Shown here one piece after another: positions 33,892 through 45,773 of a DNA stretch of 64,000 bases. The number at the start of each line of letters is the position of its first letter. Position 1 is the first letter of the stretch. The notes under the pieces were generated by a model, which had not been told where the DNA came from, did not search any database, and saw only the letters and a list, made by a program, of their open reading frames with translations. Origin of the DNA: Glutinoglossum americanum (taxonomy: Eukaryota; Ascomycota; Geoglossomycetes; Geoglossales; Geoglossaceae); the NCBI GenBank assembly GCA_020080175.1, contig JAGHQL010000009.1, positions 62,001 through 126,000 of the forward strand, read 5' to 3'. A program made the position numbers and the translations under genes.

Positions 33892-36028
33892 TGATGGATC
33901 GATTGCAGATTGCAGATAGGAAGTGGAAGCACAAGGCATACGGTTGGCGTTTGGTTAACGGTCTTTTTTGGGGGTGTTCGATGCATAGATAATATGGGAC
34001 CTGTGCGGACTTGACGCTCGATCATCTCAAGACGGATTTATCATCGCAGGTCCATTTCTAAAGGCGGCGCGTCCAGCCAGGTACCCTTTGTTCTGGTGTT
34101 TGACGGTATATATATGGACAGCTATTTCTTCCAACCACACAAAGATTCAAGGAATACCTGGCTGTCAATTCTTATAGCCTTATCGTACTGATATGTATTG
34201 GGAAGATGAAAGCGAGAAAATAAGGAGAAGGTCCAAAACCCAACCTAAGACGCTAGTACTCACTCTGTGATAGTAAGGGGGAAAAAAATCACCTAAACTG
34301 TATGTCGCATGTATGTATGTGGGTGAATATATGATATGAATATCTGCCCGACCCTCGTCGTTACCATGAAAGTATTTAGCAATCTTCTACTAGCGCTGGA
34401 TTCTACCAGCATCTTCCTTCCTGCCGAGCTGACTGGGAGAATCTCACGGCCCCTAACTTCGAGCCCAAACAATGCGACCACCAGTCCTCCTCCATCGAGG
34501 ATCTCGACAATGCCCTTCCCAACAAGAAAGTCAAGGACATCATCCATGATGTCAGTCACCTAGCCCTGCTCACGCTAGCCCCAATGCCAAGGGACTCGTT
34601 GAGGGAAGCTCTCTAACCTGGCACCGCGACAAAGACGGTAGTTTCGACGGCATCAACACCCGGAGGCGGTATCCGCAGGACATCACGACGAGCGAGGATG
34701 CATGGCACTCGGACAAGCACAATCGTGGCGCGGCTGTCGTTTATCCGCATGACTGGTATTGCATAAAACCGGTACCACCGCCACGTTCTGCTCGTTTACT
34801 CAAAGAGGGATTAAGGCGAATTTGCGACCTTCAAGGCGCCTGCTCTAGCATGGCACAATGCTATACGTTGTTGACATAGGCAATGGACTAAGAGTCTTCG
34901 AGCTGAAATATATTTATCAAGTCGATACGGGGAAGGGCGCGCTTGGACATATTGGGCGAGTTGTTAAAAAAGGTATCAAGCCTATGGGTACAAGTGAGTC
35001 TGCCTTTGGGGTTTGCGGAGTATATCTAATGAAGCCCCCAATAGATAATATCGTTCCACAAGTTCGCGCATATACCAAGGTGAGAACAGAGCCAGACGGG
35101 CACCTGCGATTTCCCTCGTTTCTCTTGATAGAACGACCAAACTAGACAGCTATAGAGCAAAAGTGTCCCCATAACCTTTTCAAATCCAGATTCTATGGCC
35201 GCATGCTAATACATTTTTGGGTTGGCAGCATCTTGATTGGAGGGTATTAATGAGAAAATAACCAACAGTACGCTTCGAAATCGACCACAGAAGCATGCTG
35301 CTCTCCACAACCAAGGACGTCCATGTCCGCTGTTCAACACGACAAAGTCAAGATTCAGGGTGTCGCTACTATTAGGGCAAGTGTTTCCTCACCCAGAGCG
35401 CGGGCTCACATCAAGGCAACCCAACCACCTTTACATTGCCGGATAGTCAGGATCAACACAACGAAGTTTTTCCGAAAGGGTCGGAAGATCTCTTGTGTAC
35501 ATCGGAGAAGGAGCTATGGACGTTGACACAACCGTCGGCAGAAGAGGTGGGAGAGGGAAGGCGTGTATTTGCCCCTGATGCAACGAAATTTTGAAGCAGC
35601 AACAAATGCTTTAGAGTTTCTGCTGATCTCGGCATGTTGATTGTTCGCCCATATGGCATCAAGCGATTAATTATCTACGGGAAGAAGCAGATAACAGTGC
35701 GACCTACACAGTTGCGCTAGTTGAGCTACGGAGTTCAGCCGCTAGCCGTTTCATCTGGACCAGGGGATTCCTTTTGATATAGAGCGTCCTCGAGGTTGCC
35801 CCTATTTCACCAAAGCATAGCTGATAACATGTCAACCGCCTTAGGGTGGGTCGCTGGTGTCATGAAAATCTCTCAAAATGGCTTGAGGCATTCCGCCAGT
35901 TTCTCTAGATGTTCGTTAGGAACAGCTATCTACCTCGTAAGCAGATGTGCAGCAATGCACCGGGCATGTTTCCCAATTTCGTTAGTCTTCTGGTCGACCC
36001 CGACTATATTGGCCATGGGATACGTGAT
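33892..36028. other. Gene-poor stretch with short frames only
   Basis: About 2.1 kb holds only short frames. One at about 34366-34563 starts with a hydrophobic segment (MKVFSNLLLAL), and neighbouring frames (NLTAPNFEPKQCDHQ, GGAAVVYPHDWYC-like) could be the remains of a small secreted-protein gene. They are too fragmentary to assign to a family. Confidence 0.35.
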
Positions 36029-36133
36029 ACAAGGGTACAAGGGGCGAAAGTCGGGCAGTCCGGTTTGGAGTCTGGGGTTGCTCACTATAGATTTCAAATT
36101 GGGCTGCCTGACTTTCGCCCCTTGTACCCTTGT
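36029..36133. repeat. 105-bp imperfect palindrome
   Basis: The arms 36029-36080 and 36082-36133 are inverted copies of one another. The outer 33 bp agree at 31 positions (starting ACAAGGGTACAAGGGGCGAA). The inner 19 bp agree at about 10 positions, and seven of the nine differences are G on the left against A on the right after complementing. It may be a remnant of a small foldback or MITE-like element. Confidence 0.85.
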
Positions 36134-36524
36134 ACCCTTGTAAGGCTGGGAGCTGATATGCATCCGGACGTCACCCCCATCTTTTTTTCTTTTCTATCCC
36201 GTCATTCGAGTAATTGATGGTGTTTTTAACGACTTAACGAAAATTATTTCAAAACAGCGCAGACGCTCACCTCCCTATGGCGTAGTCCCTCGGAAATTTT
36301 CAACGCAGGCTCCGACATGGCGTTGATGGGGGAATGCCGATCGGAGAGCTACTCGAACCACGTTTGGTAAGATCGCCATTATTTTATCGGATAACCCGCT
36401 GAGTGATGTCAGTCCCGCTGTTTGAAAGACTTCACGAATAGAATACCATAAATAATGTGCGCCTCAGCGAATTCGCTCTTCAGTCCGTTGCCAGATTATG
36501 TATTACACCTAGCTTCTACATGTA

Positions 36525-38969
36525 ATGTCAACATCACCCGAGACTCCGTCCTTTCAAGATATTGAGTTAGAGGCTCAGCATCTCATCGACGAGGGTCTTG
36601 ATACCAACGCTTATACAGATACCGAACCAAGCCATTGTTTGACCTCTGTTATATCGAAAGGCGTCCCCCTTGTCAACAGCGGCGGTGGCTCGTCCAGTTC
36701 GAAGGGAACATCACCAGACCCTTACGAAGTCGATATGGCGTCCCGTGACAGGATGCAGAATGAATCTACCGAAACGATGGCACATCCGGTTCAAGAATCG
36801 GACATTCTGCCATTTCAACGGTGGCCGGGTCCCGGATGGTCTCCATCCTCCCTTAGCTTCGATGGACTTATCACTTACTGGTGGGCTTGGGAGCTCATCA
36901 GTTGGCTTACGTCTGCTGCATCCCTAGCGACTATGGCTATTCTCCTGGTGCTCTACGATGGTAAACAACATCCCGTATGGTCTCTGGGTGTTACTTTCAA
37001 CACCTTAGTTTCCATCCTTGCCACGATATTGAAAGCCGGGTTGTTGTTCCCAATCTCCCAAGCGATTGGGCAGCTCATGTACCTTTGGTACCGGCCTGTT
37101 GGAGTAAAGCAAGGCTCGGAACCTCGATCAAACGAGACCTGGTGTGAAGACGAGAACCCAAAGGTGTCGCGACGGTGCAAGCGCCTGGATAATATTGATG
37201 GTTTTGACGAAGCCACCAGAGGGCCTGCGGGAGCACTTCAGCTACTAGCCATTACCAAAGGAAGGTCTGTTTCCTGTTATGAACCTTTAGCAAGACCCAA
37301 TGATAGCTGATTTGTTAAATTAGGCATCTGGCTTCAATGGGAGCCTTGCTGATGTTACTCAGCCCTGGAATTGGTCCATTCTCACAGCAGCTCATTGATT
37401 CTACTGACCGCTGGACCGAGACCTCGGCATATGTCAGTATGAATACGAGTGATCAGTTTGATGGTGAGTACTGGTGGCCTCTTCCATCATCCTAACTTGA
37501 TTATCGACATTCGATTCCTGTCATTCCATTACTACTCACTATGGAATGACATTAACTGACTCTCACTATTAGCCAAAGGACAAATGTATGCGAAAACCAC
37601 AATAGAGGCAGCATTGGTTAGTCACTCTCCAGAAACGCACGCCCTTATCTCTATGGAGCAGGCTCATAACTGCACTGGCCCTGAGCTCTGTGACTGGCCG
37701 ATATACGATACTCTTGGAGTGTGTAGTGATTGCCAGGACGTCTCTGATACTCTTCAACCTTTCTGTCATGAGATCGATGGAAGGAGGCGATGCGGATATC
37801 AGTCCGGGTTCAGCTCTGGCCAGGATCCGTCATCTCAGGAGTATATAGGCTATCTCAGACCTGGAGAGAATTTCACTTTTATGAGGATTGATAACCGCCA
37901 TGGTCTCACGGCGAGGGTTCCGAGGCAGCAATGGCCACTGAACAGCTTTGTGCTGGCTTACGAACCCACTATCACTGGTGAGGGTCAAAGCAGTCCGCCA
38001 GTGGCGATGGAGTGCCTTTTATATGCTTGCGTCAAGCGGGTGAAAACGATGAGAAAAGACAACACGTTTAGGAATAAAACAATTGAAGTATTTACTGGTA
38101 ACGCAGGAGTCGAATCGAAGTTCAAAGCAATTGAAAACACAACGTTTAGCGATTACGGACGTACTTACCTACCAACTTATACACCCTACAAGGAACACAT
38201 TGTTATCAATGTTCCTGGCACGGACGGCGTCAATAGCTCTTTGGATAGCTTCATCGGAGAGACATTGGAAGGCTACAAAATGGAACACGCAGCCAAGTTC
38301 TTCGCTGGTTCCACCCGATACTCCAGCAGAGATTCCAAATTCATCATCAGGAATGAGAGCGCGAACCGCATAGCCTGGGTCCTAGAGTCCAAGCTCAACG
38401 GGCGTGCCATTTTTAACCGAACAGACCCAGAAGATGGGCTAATCGTCCACCGGACGACAGATTATCTCCATCCCATTAGCGACACGCTTATGGACACCAC
38501 AGAGGACCCAACTACCATACCTATAGCCGTCGATCGCATCGCGCGCCGTATCAGCGAAGCGCTCACGATCGACCTCATGAGCAGAGGCACCCGCAGCTCC
38601 TCCGAAATTGAAGCTGGCATGGGAAAGAGCTACAAACTGAAGCCACACATCCATGTACGCTGGGGCTGGATCTGCCTCCCTACATTTCTGGTCGTTGCCA
38701 CTCTCGTCCACGTTGTGATGGTCATGAACAAAAGCATCAAGCAGCAGGTGCCGTTCTGGAAATCGAGTGCGAAAGCTATGTTTTTACAGTGCCCCAGGAC
38801 GGAGGATCCGGTGCGGTTTGGGCAATATCTACGGAGGCTCTCCAGACTAGATCCCAAGGAGAGGAAGTTGTTTATGAAGTTGGTACATGGGAAGGAAGAG
38901 GCTCTTAGGTTCACTATCTGTACACCGGAAGCGGTGGATGGGAATTTGACCGAGTCGAGGGGAGTCTAG
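36525..38969 (+). CDS. DUF3176-family fungal transmembrane protein
   Basis: Three exons are inferred: 36525-37264, 37324-37463 and 37573-38969, giving 758 residues. The N-terminal ~105 residues are polar. Hydrophobic segments follow: ISWLTSAASLATMAILLVLY, SLGVTFNTLVSILATILKAG, SMGALLMLLSPGIGPFSQQL, and one near the C terminus, WGWICLPTFLVVATLVHVVM. The signature of the family is TYWWAWELISWL, the QHPVWSLGVTFNTLVS region, a cysteine-rich extracellular section (HNCTGPELCDWP, LGVCSDCQDVSD, HEIDGRRRCGYQSG), several NxS/T sites, and a short cytosolic tail after FWKSSAKAMFLQC. Such proteins are abundant in Pezizomycotina and of unknown function. The gene lies between repeat-bearing stretches and looks intact. 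Confidence 0.85.
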
Positions 38970-41434
38970 AGGAAAAGAAAAGGGGGGAGGCTAAAGTATG
39001 TATTTGGGTATGTGTGTGTATGTGTTAATGTCTGGAAATCTGGTTTGGCTTGGTTTTTATGCAGCGGGCATATTGGCGTACCATGTTCACGAAGCTTGGC
39101 GGTTGCAGGAGATGAATGAAAATCATTGAGCGAGGGTTTTGAGGTCGAAATAGGGGGAAAAAAAATTTTTTTTTTTTTTCCATAGCTGTTGGGATAGAGT
39201 TTCGGGACTAGGAGATTTTAGAGGAAACAAGTGGTCATGGACGCCCTCCCTTATGAGCTTTCTTATGTATGTCATGCCTTGGCTTTCATTTTTATGTAAA
39301 AGCTCATGGCACAGAGAGCCCTTCATGGATAGATGGCGAGCGCAAGAGGTTTAGTGGCATGTAAAACGGGATAATCAACACGTTCAACAGAGCCACTTAC
39401 AGTTTCTAGAAGAGGTTAGATGGATAGGGGGTGGATGAAGAGAGCGTACTTGATTCAGAATCGAAGGCAGAGGAGCTTCGATTACAGTCTATGACTATTC
39501 TGTTGAAGATCCATCTCAGAGAACCCGCCAAACAACAGTCCGCGAGCTTCTCTCATGATTCTACTGTTCTTGCGCGGAATCTAGTCAGGATTGCGTTTGG
39601 GCGTCGCAGCGCAATGGCCTTAGATAAGGCTAGGACAAAGCTGGACCGGAACCTCGGTGTGCTTATATACAACCTGCTCCGCGGTTAGCTTGCTCGACTG
39701 TCTGCTGCGACTAGGCGCTTTCTGTTTGGGTATCTTTGTGCCAAAAAGACCGCTCGAAAAAATTCACCATGTCTGTGAGGCTACTTCCTGCTAGCAGTAG
39801 CCTTCCGGTTCATACCAGACGCAAACCTCCCCACGCTGTAACCCTAACCCTAAGGGCCATACCGGAGAGTGTCTTCGAGGATGATGGTGATGATCATGGG
39901 CTGCCGAAGACTATGGGGAATAATCCCGCCGCGGGGCGAAAGTACCTAGAAAGGAGCCGGGACCCCGTGATCGATTTAACACCGGCATACAAGAAACAAG
40001 ACAAGGCGTTGCGCATCCCGACAGACTGATCCGCTCTTACAAACGAATGAATGGAAGACATGTGGGACGAGCTCTGTAAGAGCTAGTTCAAACATCCTGC
40101 TTTGTGTGTGTGGGTATCTGTAAAAGGGGCGCCTTTCCAGTCGTCCATCCGAGCAACAGATATCGAAAAATCATTCCGACCACCCCAGTTTCAAAGAAAA
40201 ACACAAAGAGAGTTGTTTTCACCAATCAGAGGGCCTATAAAATTGCTAGCCCGAGCTATAGATTACCAAAGAAACGCGGGGATCACGCCCATGTAGAGCC
40301 GCACAAAGACACAGAATGGCTTCACGACCGCGAAGAATCCTCCCCAAACAGACGGATGGAGTCGACGGGGAGGCAGAACAGACGGAAGTCGTCGCTCCGC
40401 AGCCAGAAGAGACCGGACGGAAACGCGAGGGGACCACACCCGCTCGCGCGAGCTTAGGACGGCGACGCTCGCCCGCTAGAACGGGAAAGGGAAACCGCGC
40501 AGATGCGGGCAGACGACCGATCCGCAGGGAATGTATGTAGCAGCAGGCGTGGAACCGCACACCCGACCTTCGCACCCCATGACCCGCCCCCCTCTCCCCT
40601 CTTCAAGAAAAAAAGAGCCCGCGATGATGAGGCCGGGCATAATTCCGGCCCACCGCGTTAGTTTTCTTTCTTAGCCCCAGCGAGCGAGGGGGGGGTGTAG
40701 TCGGGTTTTGGGTTTCCTGGTTTTTGGCGTTTCTGTTATCATCACGAAACTCTGGGGCCCGGGGGGGAGGGGGGGGTTGGTTGTCCTTTGATGTGAGGTG
40801 GGCGCTGCTCCTCTTAAGCCCGCGAATACCCGGCCGGAGTTTTGGTCAAAGCGTTGTGATGCCCCTTCTTGGTTTGCTGGGGAGGTTTTTTTTTTTTTTT
40901 ATATTGTTCGATAAGGGGTGCGTTGGGGTGCATATAATTGTCCCCTGGGTGTAGCTCTTTATTCTCTCTGATTTCGTTTTGGGACGCGCTTGATTGCTTG
41001 CTTGCTTGGTTGATTGCTGGCTGTCGTGGTGGTGCAGGATGGTGATGCCGACGTAGGCTTTGGCCTGCGCAGGCGATGGATGCACTAGTTTGCGCGGCTT
41101 GGGTAGGAGGAGGATACTAGATTGTCTTTCCGAAAACGCTACGGTGAGGTGAGCTGTGTTGGATGTCCGGTGGTTGCGCTTGGGAATTTTTCTTGAAGCT
41201 GGAGGTGGTGGGTGAGGCCGGAATTTATACCGGCCTCATCGAGTAACATCACACTGCCTCTGCAACAGCCGGTTCCTTCCCGAATTTCACTCATATAACT
41301 TACCCTTCAAGTTCCTTTCTTCTCATTCTCTTTTCTTGTGCTCCTTGGTCTTCCTCCTTCACCTTCTCCCGTCGGTTCTTGACTTATACTTCACCACGCG
41401 CCAATCTTTGTCGTATCTACCACCAGCTATCACC
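38970..41434. other. Gene-poor stretch upstream of IDO
   Basis: About 2.5 kb contains a T homopolymer near 39165, short basic or polar frames (for example an ATG frame at 40316-40540 that is mostly Arg/Pro/Thr), a T run near 40890, and a CT-rich promoter segment at about 41270-41430 just before BNA2. A frame at 39431-39688 has helical text but no family match and begins with GTG. Confidence 0.4.
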
Positions 41435-43352
41435 ATGGCTATCGACACAAATCCTCCTTCCACTACCCTAACGTTCCCTATCCTCAATGACGCTCGTCCG
41501 GCCGATACCGCACTTCCAGCTTTCATGGTCTCTACCAGCCGGGGCTTCTTGCCTCGCGCTGATCCTGTGATATCCCTCCCCGAAGAGTTCAAGACACTCG
41601 AATCGATCTTAGTTAACATGCCGATTAAGACTGCTGCCGGTGAGCCTGGACTTCTAGCCAATGGCACGCTTGGTGACACTGTTTTGCGCGATCTCCCTGA
41701 CCTAAGTGATGGGGTCGAGAGGTACAAGTGTGACCTGCCATTGATGAATGCACTCTATCGCGATTACAGCTTCCTTGCATCCGCATATCTCTTGGAGCCG
41801 TGCCATCTGAGGTTCGTGAAGGGTGAGGGTTATGGTCTCGGAAGGCAGACACTACCAAAGAACATCGCGCTACCAATTTCAAAGGTTGCTGCAATGTGAG
41901 TACAATTACCTTTGGTGCTCATACTCTGCTTGGGGTGGCAGTTCTTGTTGTATTACTATCGTCTACACTGTCTTTGTTACGTTCAACCAGCCGTAACGTG
42001 TCCTGTCACTATACACACATCTCCGCCTTGACCTTTCAAATCCTCTCCTTATAGTACCTTATCGCTTGTATTGCGTTTAAAATGCCAACACCAAGTTAAT
42101 CCGCCCCCAGTGCTGGATTCAAACCTTTTATGGAGTATGCCGGTTCTTATGCGCTCTTTAATTATCGTCTTGAAAACCCTTCCCTTGGTCTTCAATACGA
42201 GAACCTCCATCTTATCCGTGCATTTGAGCACGGCTTAGACCCCAGCTCATCGGAGGCTGGATTCGTACTCGTCCATGTCGATATGGTGAAGCATTCCGGT
42301 GAATTGGTTGAAGGCGCCATGACCGCCCTCGAAGGGTGCGAGAAGGGGGATCGGGAGGTATTCGACAAGGGGTTGCAGTCGGTCGTGGGAGCACTGGTGA
42401 AGGTTAACCAAGTCATGGATAGTATGTGTTTCTTTTTACTTGGTTATCCCGAGCACCTTCATGGTTGACAATCAATGTGAAAACTATAGAGATGTGGAAA
42501 AAGTCCAAGCCCGGCGATTATACAAGCTTCCGCACGTTCATCTTCGGCATCACCAGTCAGTCCATGTTCCCGAATGGCGTAACCTACGAAGGCGTGAGCG
42601 AGGAAAGGTTGTCTTTCCGCGGAGAATCTGGCGCGAACGATAGTATGGTACGTCGTGCTATCCTAATACTCCTGCGAGAACCACCAGAAGCCCCTGACAC
42701 GAAGTTCTATAGATTCCACTTTGCGACAACCTCCTACAGATTGATATGCCCACCACCCCTCTCACGGATATTCTCAAAGACTTTCGCGCCTATAGGCCTG
42801 GTAACCACCGTGAATTCCTCGAGTGGGTTCAACATAGGGCTAGTGTTGTCCGCCTCAAAGAATTTGCCCTGAAAGAGAGGGGCTCGGCGGGTGAGGCGCC
42901 CCTGACATACACGAGACCCTCCTTTCGTTCACAGTGCGCGCTAAGGTCCGTACGAACGCTCATATAACTAACACATACCACAGCAATATATCTCCAGGCC
43001 CTTAACCAAGTCCGTGATTTCCGCTGGCGCCACTGGTGCTTCACGCGCGAATACATCCTCAAGAAAACCTCCCACCCCACCGCCACAGGAGGGAGCCCCA
43101 TAGTTACGGTACGCACAATCGCCTCAAGAGCCAATCCCCTACAGACAAGCTGACAACAGTGCCTCGTAGTGGTTACCTAACCAACTTCAAGCGGTGTTGG
43201 ATCTCATGGCTAAAGTCCATATTGCCTTTAAGAACCAAGGCGGACTGGGGAGGAGTTGTGGTGATATCATGGATGCTGCGTTAGTGCAGCAGGAGACGCT
43301 GAGGAAGGAAGTAAGGAAGTATTGCAAGGAGAGGAAGGTTTCCCAGGCCTAA
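41435..43352 (+). CDS. BNA2: Indoleamine 2,3-dioxygenase
   Basis: Six exons are inferred: 41435-41895, 42111-42421, 42490-42647, 42713-42890, 42984-43108 and 43170-43352, giving 471 residues. The enzyme opens the indole ring of tryptophan to N-formylkynurenine using heme and O2, the first step of the kynurenine/NAD+ route. Family text runs in order: RGFLPRADPVISLP, LMNALYRDYSFLASAYLLEP, LPKNIALPISKVAA, YAGSYALFNYRL, NLHLIRAFEHGLDPSSSEAG, FRTFIFGITSQSMFPNGVTY, FRGESGANDSMIPLCDNLLQ, REFLEWVQHRASVV, RDFRWRHWCFTREYILKKTS and HPTATGGSPIV (Gly/Ser-rich substrate loop). The first intron is 215 nt; the others are 61-93 nt. Intron 4 uses GTGAGG at 42891, because the later GTCCGT would break the frame. 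Codon phases match at every junction. Confidence 0.96.
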
Positions 43353-44239
43353 TCGCACATTCTTACTTTCCCGATTACCGGTGGCACACCTTCTGTTCTC
43401 TAGAGGCGTTTGCTCCGATCTAGCTCGCTATTTATGTTTTCTGGCAAGAATGTCGATTACCGATCCCTTGGATACCCACACCAACTCGACTACATATTCT
43501 AAGGGTATATTCATCTATTCAAACTTCAAATACCATGGCTCTTCATTTTGTTTTGCCCGAGTGTTGCCAGAATACTTCAACTCATATTGTGGGTTGGGGG
43601 TGGACCCCTATTACCACAGGCATCTCCCCAAGAATCATTGTTGTACTACGGCGCATACTTTCGGGAGGGAGTCCTATAACCACAGGAAGCCTCGCACCAA
43701 CCTGCCATCTGATAGCTAGTGAATCTTTTTAATGTTTCTTATAATCTCTTAAAATATTTTCCTACTTGAGAAGCTATTTTTAAGTAAGAGTTGTATGATA
43801 TACTGCCCACTTCTACTGGAGCAGGGGATTCTAACTCTGGAGGGGGCCCCACCAACGTCGGGCAGTGACTGGGAACCACCGTTGTGTCGCGGGGAGGCTG
43901 CTCCGGGGGCGGCTGGTCTCCGGGCAGTTAAATTGGAAAGTAACCTCAAGGTGGATGTTCTGATGTACGAAAGTGTTGAAGTGCTATGAGATACTTTTAA
44001 TGCTATATACTATATCAACACCAATTGGACTTATAGTATGCATGTTCACATATTATCAGATCTTGAGTCAATATGCAGAGAGTTCTATCATAGTAAACAT
44101 AAAACTTACTATAGATTTGTATAGAAAAACGATACTTTATATAACTTCAAGTATGTATGCATCGGGTGAAAATGTATCTAAATTTGAAGGATTTGGACTG
44201 CCATTTCTGAAGATATTATCACCTTACTTGGACAAAAAA
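43353..44239. other. AT-rich gene-free stretch
   Basis: Base composition turns AT-rich after about 43,970, next to a GC-rich island at about 43,830-43,930. Frames here are short and unrelated to known families. It may be decayed repeat sequence. Confidence 0.4.
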
Positions 44240-44585
44240 TGTTGCTGCTTTTGGGACCCACTCACCTACCACCCCTGGTGATTACCTAGCCTTCTTCTAA
44301 TGTAACATAACGAATCAAGAACGTCACGGACAGTCCTCGTAAACATTAACAGCTTCTCGTGCCTCCGTACAAGAGAAGAAAAGTACGAGAACTGCTGATT
44401 TAAGTAGGGCACACGACAAAAGTAAGCAATGGTAGCGTTGTGGTGGGTGCTCGTGGTGCCGCCACGGGAGTTAGCCGTTTAGGCTATTGTGCTCCGTATA
44501 AGATTGCCTGTTTGTGAACAGGGGGTAATTGCATGATTGCTCCCGTCTCCTCTATACGGAGGTTCGCTTTGCGAACCTAGCAACA
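44240..44585. mobile_element. Solo-LTR-like fossil (copia-type ends)
   Basis: This 346-bp segment begins TGTTGCT and ends AGCAACA: a 7-bp terminal inverted repeat with TG..CA ends, as in retrotransposon LTRs. A 17-bp perfect palindrome GGTTCGCTTTGCGAACC lies just inside the right end. No second copy or internal coding region is visible in the window, and no target-site duplication is evident, so it would be an old solo LTR. Family and age cannot be settled without relatives. Confidence 0.45.
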
Positions 44586-45773
44586 CATAAGGTGCCTGGC
44601 TGCACCTCGTTCAGTGGAATTCTTGTGTTCTAGCTGGCTAGTCGTAAATCAATTGAATTCTGCTCTGCTTACTTCATCCGCATGAGTATACCTACAGTGA
44701 CATGGTCTATCGTCATTCCCGATTGCTCAGGCCAATCACAACAAGTAGTAGTGGTAAGTCACCTTGCGGCCACAATGTACAGGGGTTTTGACTGATAGCA
44801 TTTTTCTTCAAATTAAATCCTTCCCGCTCAGGACGTCATAGTCATCCGCTTCGCTTTCACGGATGTAATACGCTGTCGGGGTGGTAGGATGGGCATGTGG
44901 GCGTGGTTGAATCGATTGTGTACTGTACGGACGGGGCCATGGGGCCGACTGTGGGCTGCGACAAAAAGGGAGCCTGTCGCCCTTTATTTCTGGTACCAGG
45001 CTCATTTTCCGCTCGGAATTTGCTGGGCTATGTTTGGAGTACCAACGCGGGATGGAATATGGAGAAGTAGTGGGATGCGAGCTCAGGGTAAGGAACACGC
45101 AAGCTTACCTGCTCACTGTTTAAAGCGGCAGCAACTAGGTCTTTCTTTTATCGCCAAGATAACAAACAGTATACTGTAGGCAACTCACCCAAACTTCCAC
45201 CCCGCTTTGGGAGCGCGCCGCCCTGTGCTCGCGCGAGTGGGCTGAACCGTGATTCAACGGGGTGAACGTTCACCTCTCAAGTTAGGCTCCTTCATTCCTT
45301 ACTCTGTTTGATTTCGGGCATCCAGCCATTCAACTGACACCACGGCCTTTCGTTCCTCTGTACTATCCATGATGTGCAAGTATTATTCCAAAACTTCATG
45401 ATTAATGGGGGAACTCACTTCGTGCTTTTGAAATATACAACCCGTATTTTTTATACTAGTTGATGCGCCTTCTCATAGCGACACCTTCGAGGAAGTTCGA
45501 GGAGCAGCGTTCGATGGAATATGACGGGAGCACACCAAGAATCACTTGATAACAGCCTCGCACTGCCTCGATGGTTCTGAGAGCCTTGCATATTATGCTG
45601 TTAGAATCATAGAGTTTCACAGAATTGTCAATGCGATTGGGATTCCTAAACCAGTGATAACAACATTACTAATGTATTAGATTACGTTTATACCCATAAA
45701 CTAGATAATAGAACACTACAGCCCTCTGTGCGGGGTAAAGCCTTTTTCACTACAAACCTCATATTTCCAACAC
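44586..45773. other. Gene-free stretch upstream of the ankyrin-HET gene
   Basis: About 1.2 kb of mixed composition contains a short GC-rich patch at about 45,200-45,260 (GGGAGCGCGCCGCCC). Frames such as 44889-45179 match nothing I recognise. Confidence 0.4.

Noticed and set aside
35690-35760. Possible tRNA (box A-like TAGTTGAGCTA)
   Set aside because: No matching T-loop GGTTCRANNCC and no acceptor stem at a suitable distance.
39839-39857. Telomere-like TAACCCTAACCCTAA
   Set aside because: Only about two and a half copies; this can arise by chance and there is no other subtelomeric sign.
40316-40540. 74-residue basic ATG frame
   Set aside because: Arg/Pro/Thr-rich, no family, no splice partners; likely chance in GC-rich DNA.
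43970-44022. TGTTGA..TCAACA ends in AT-rich DNA
   Set aside because: About 50 bp is too short for an LTR, and the 6-bp ends are weak evidence.
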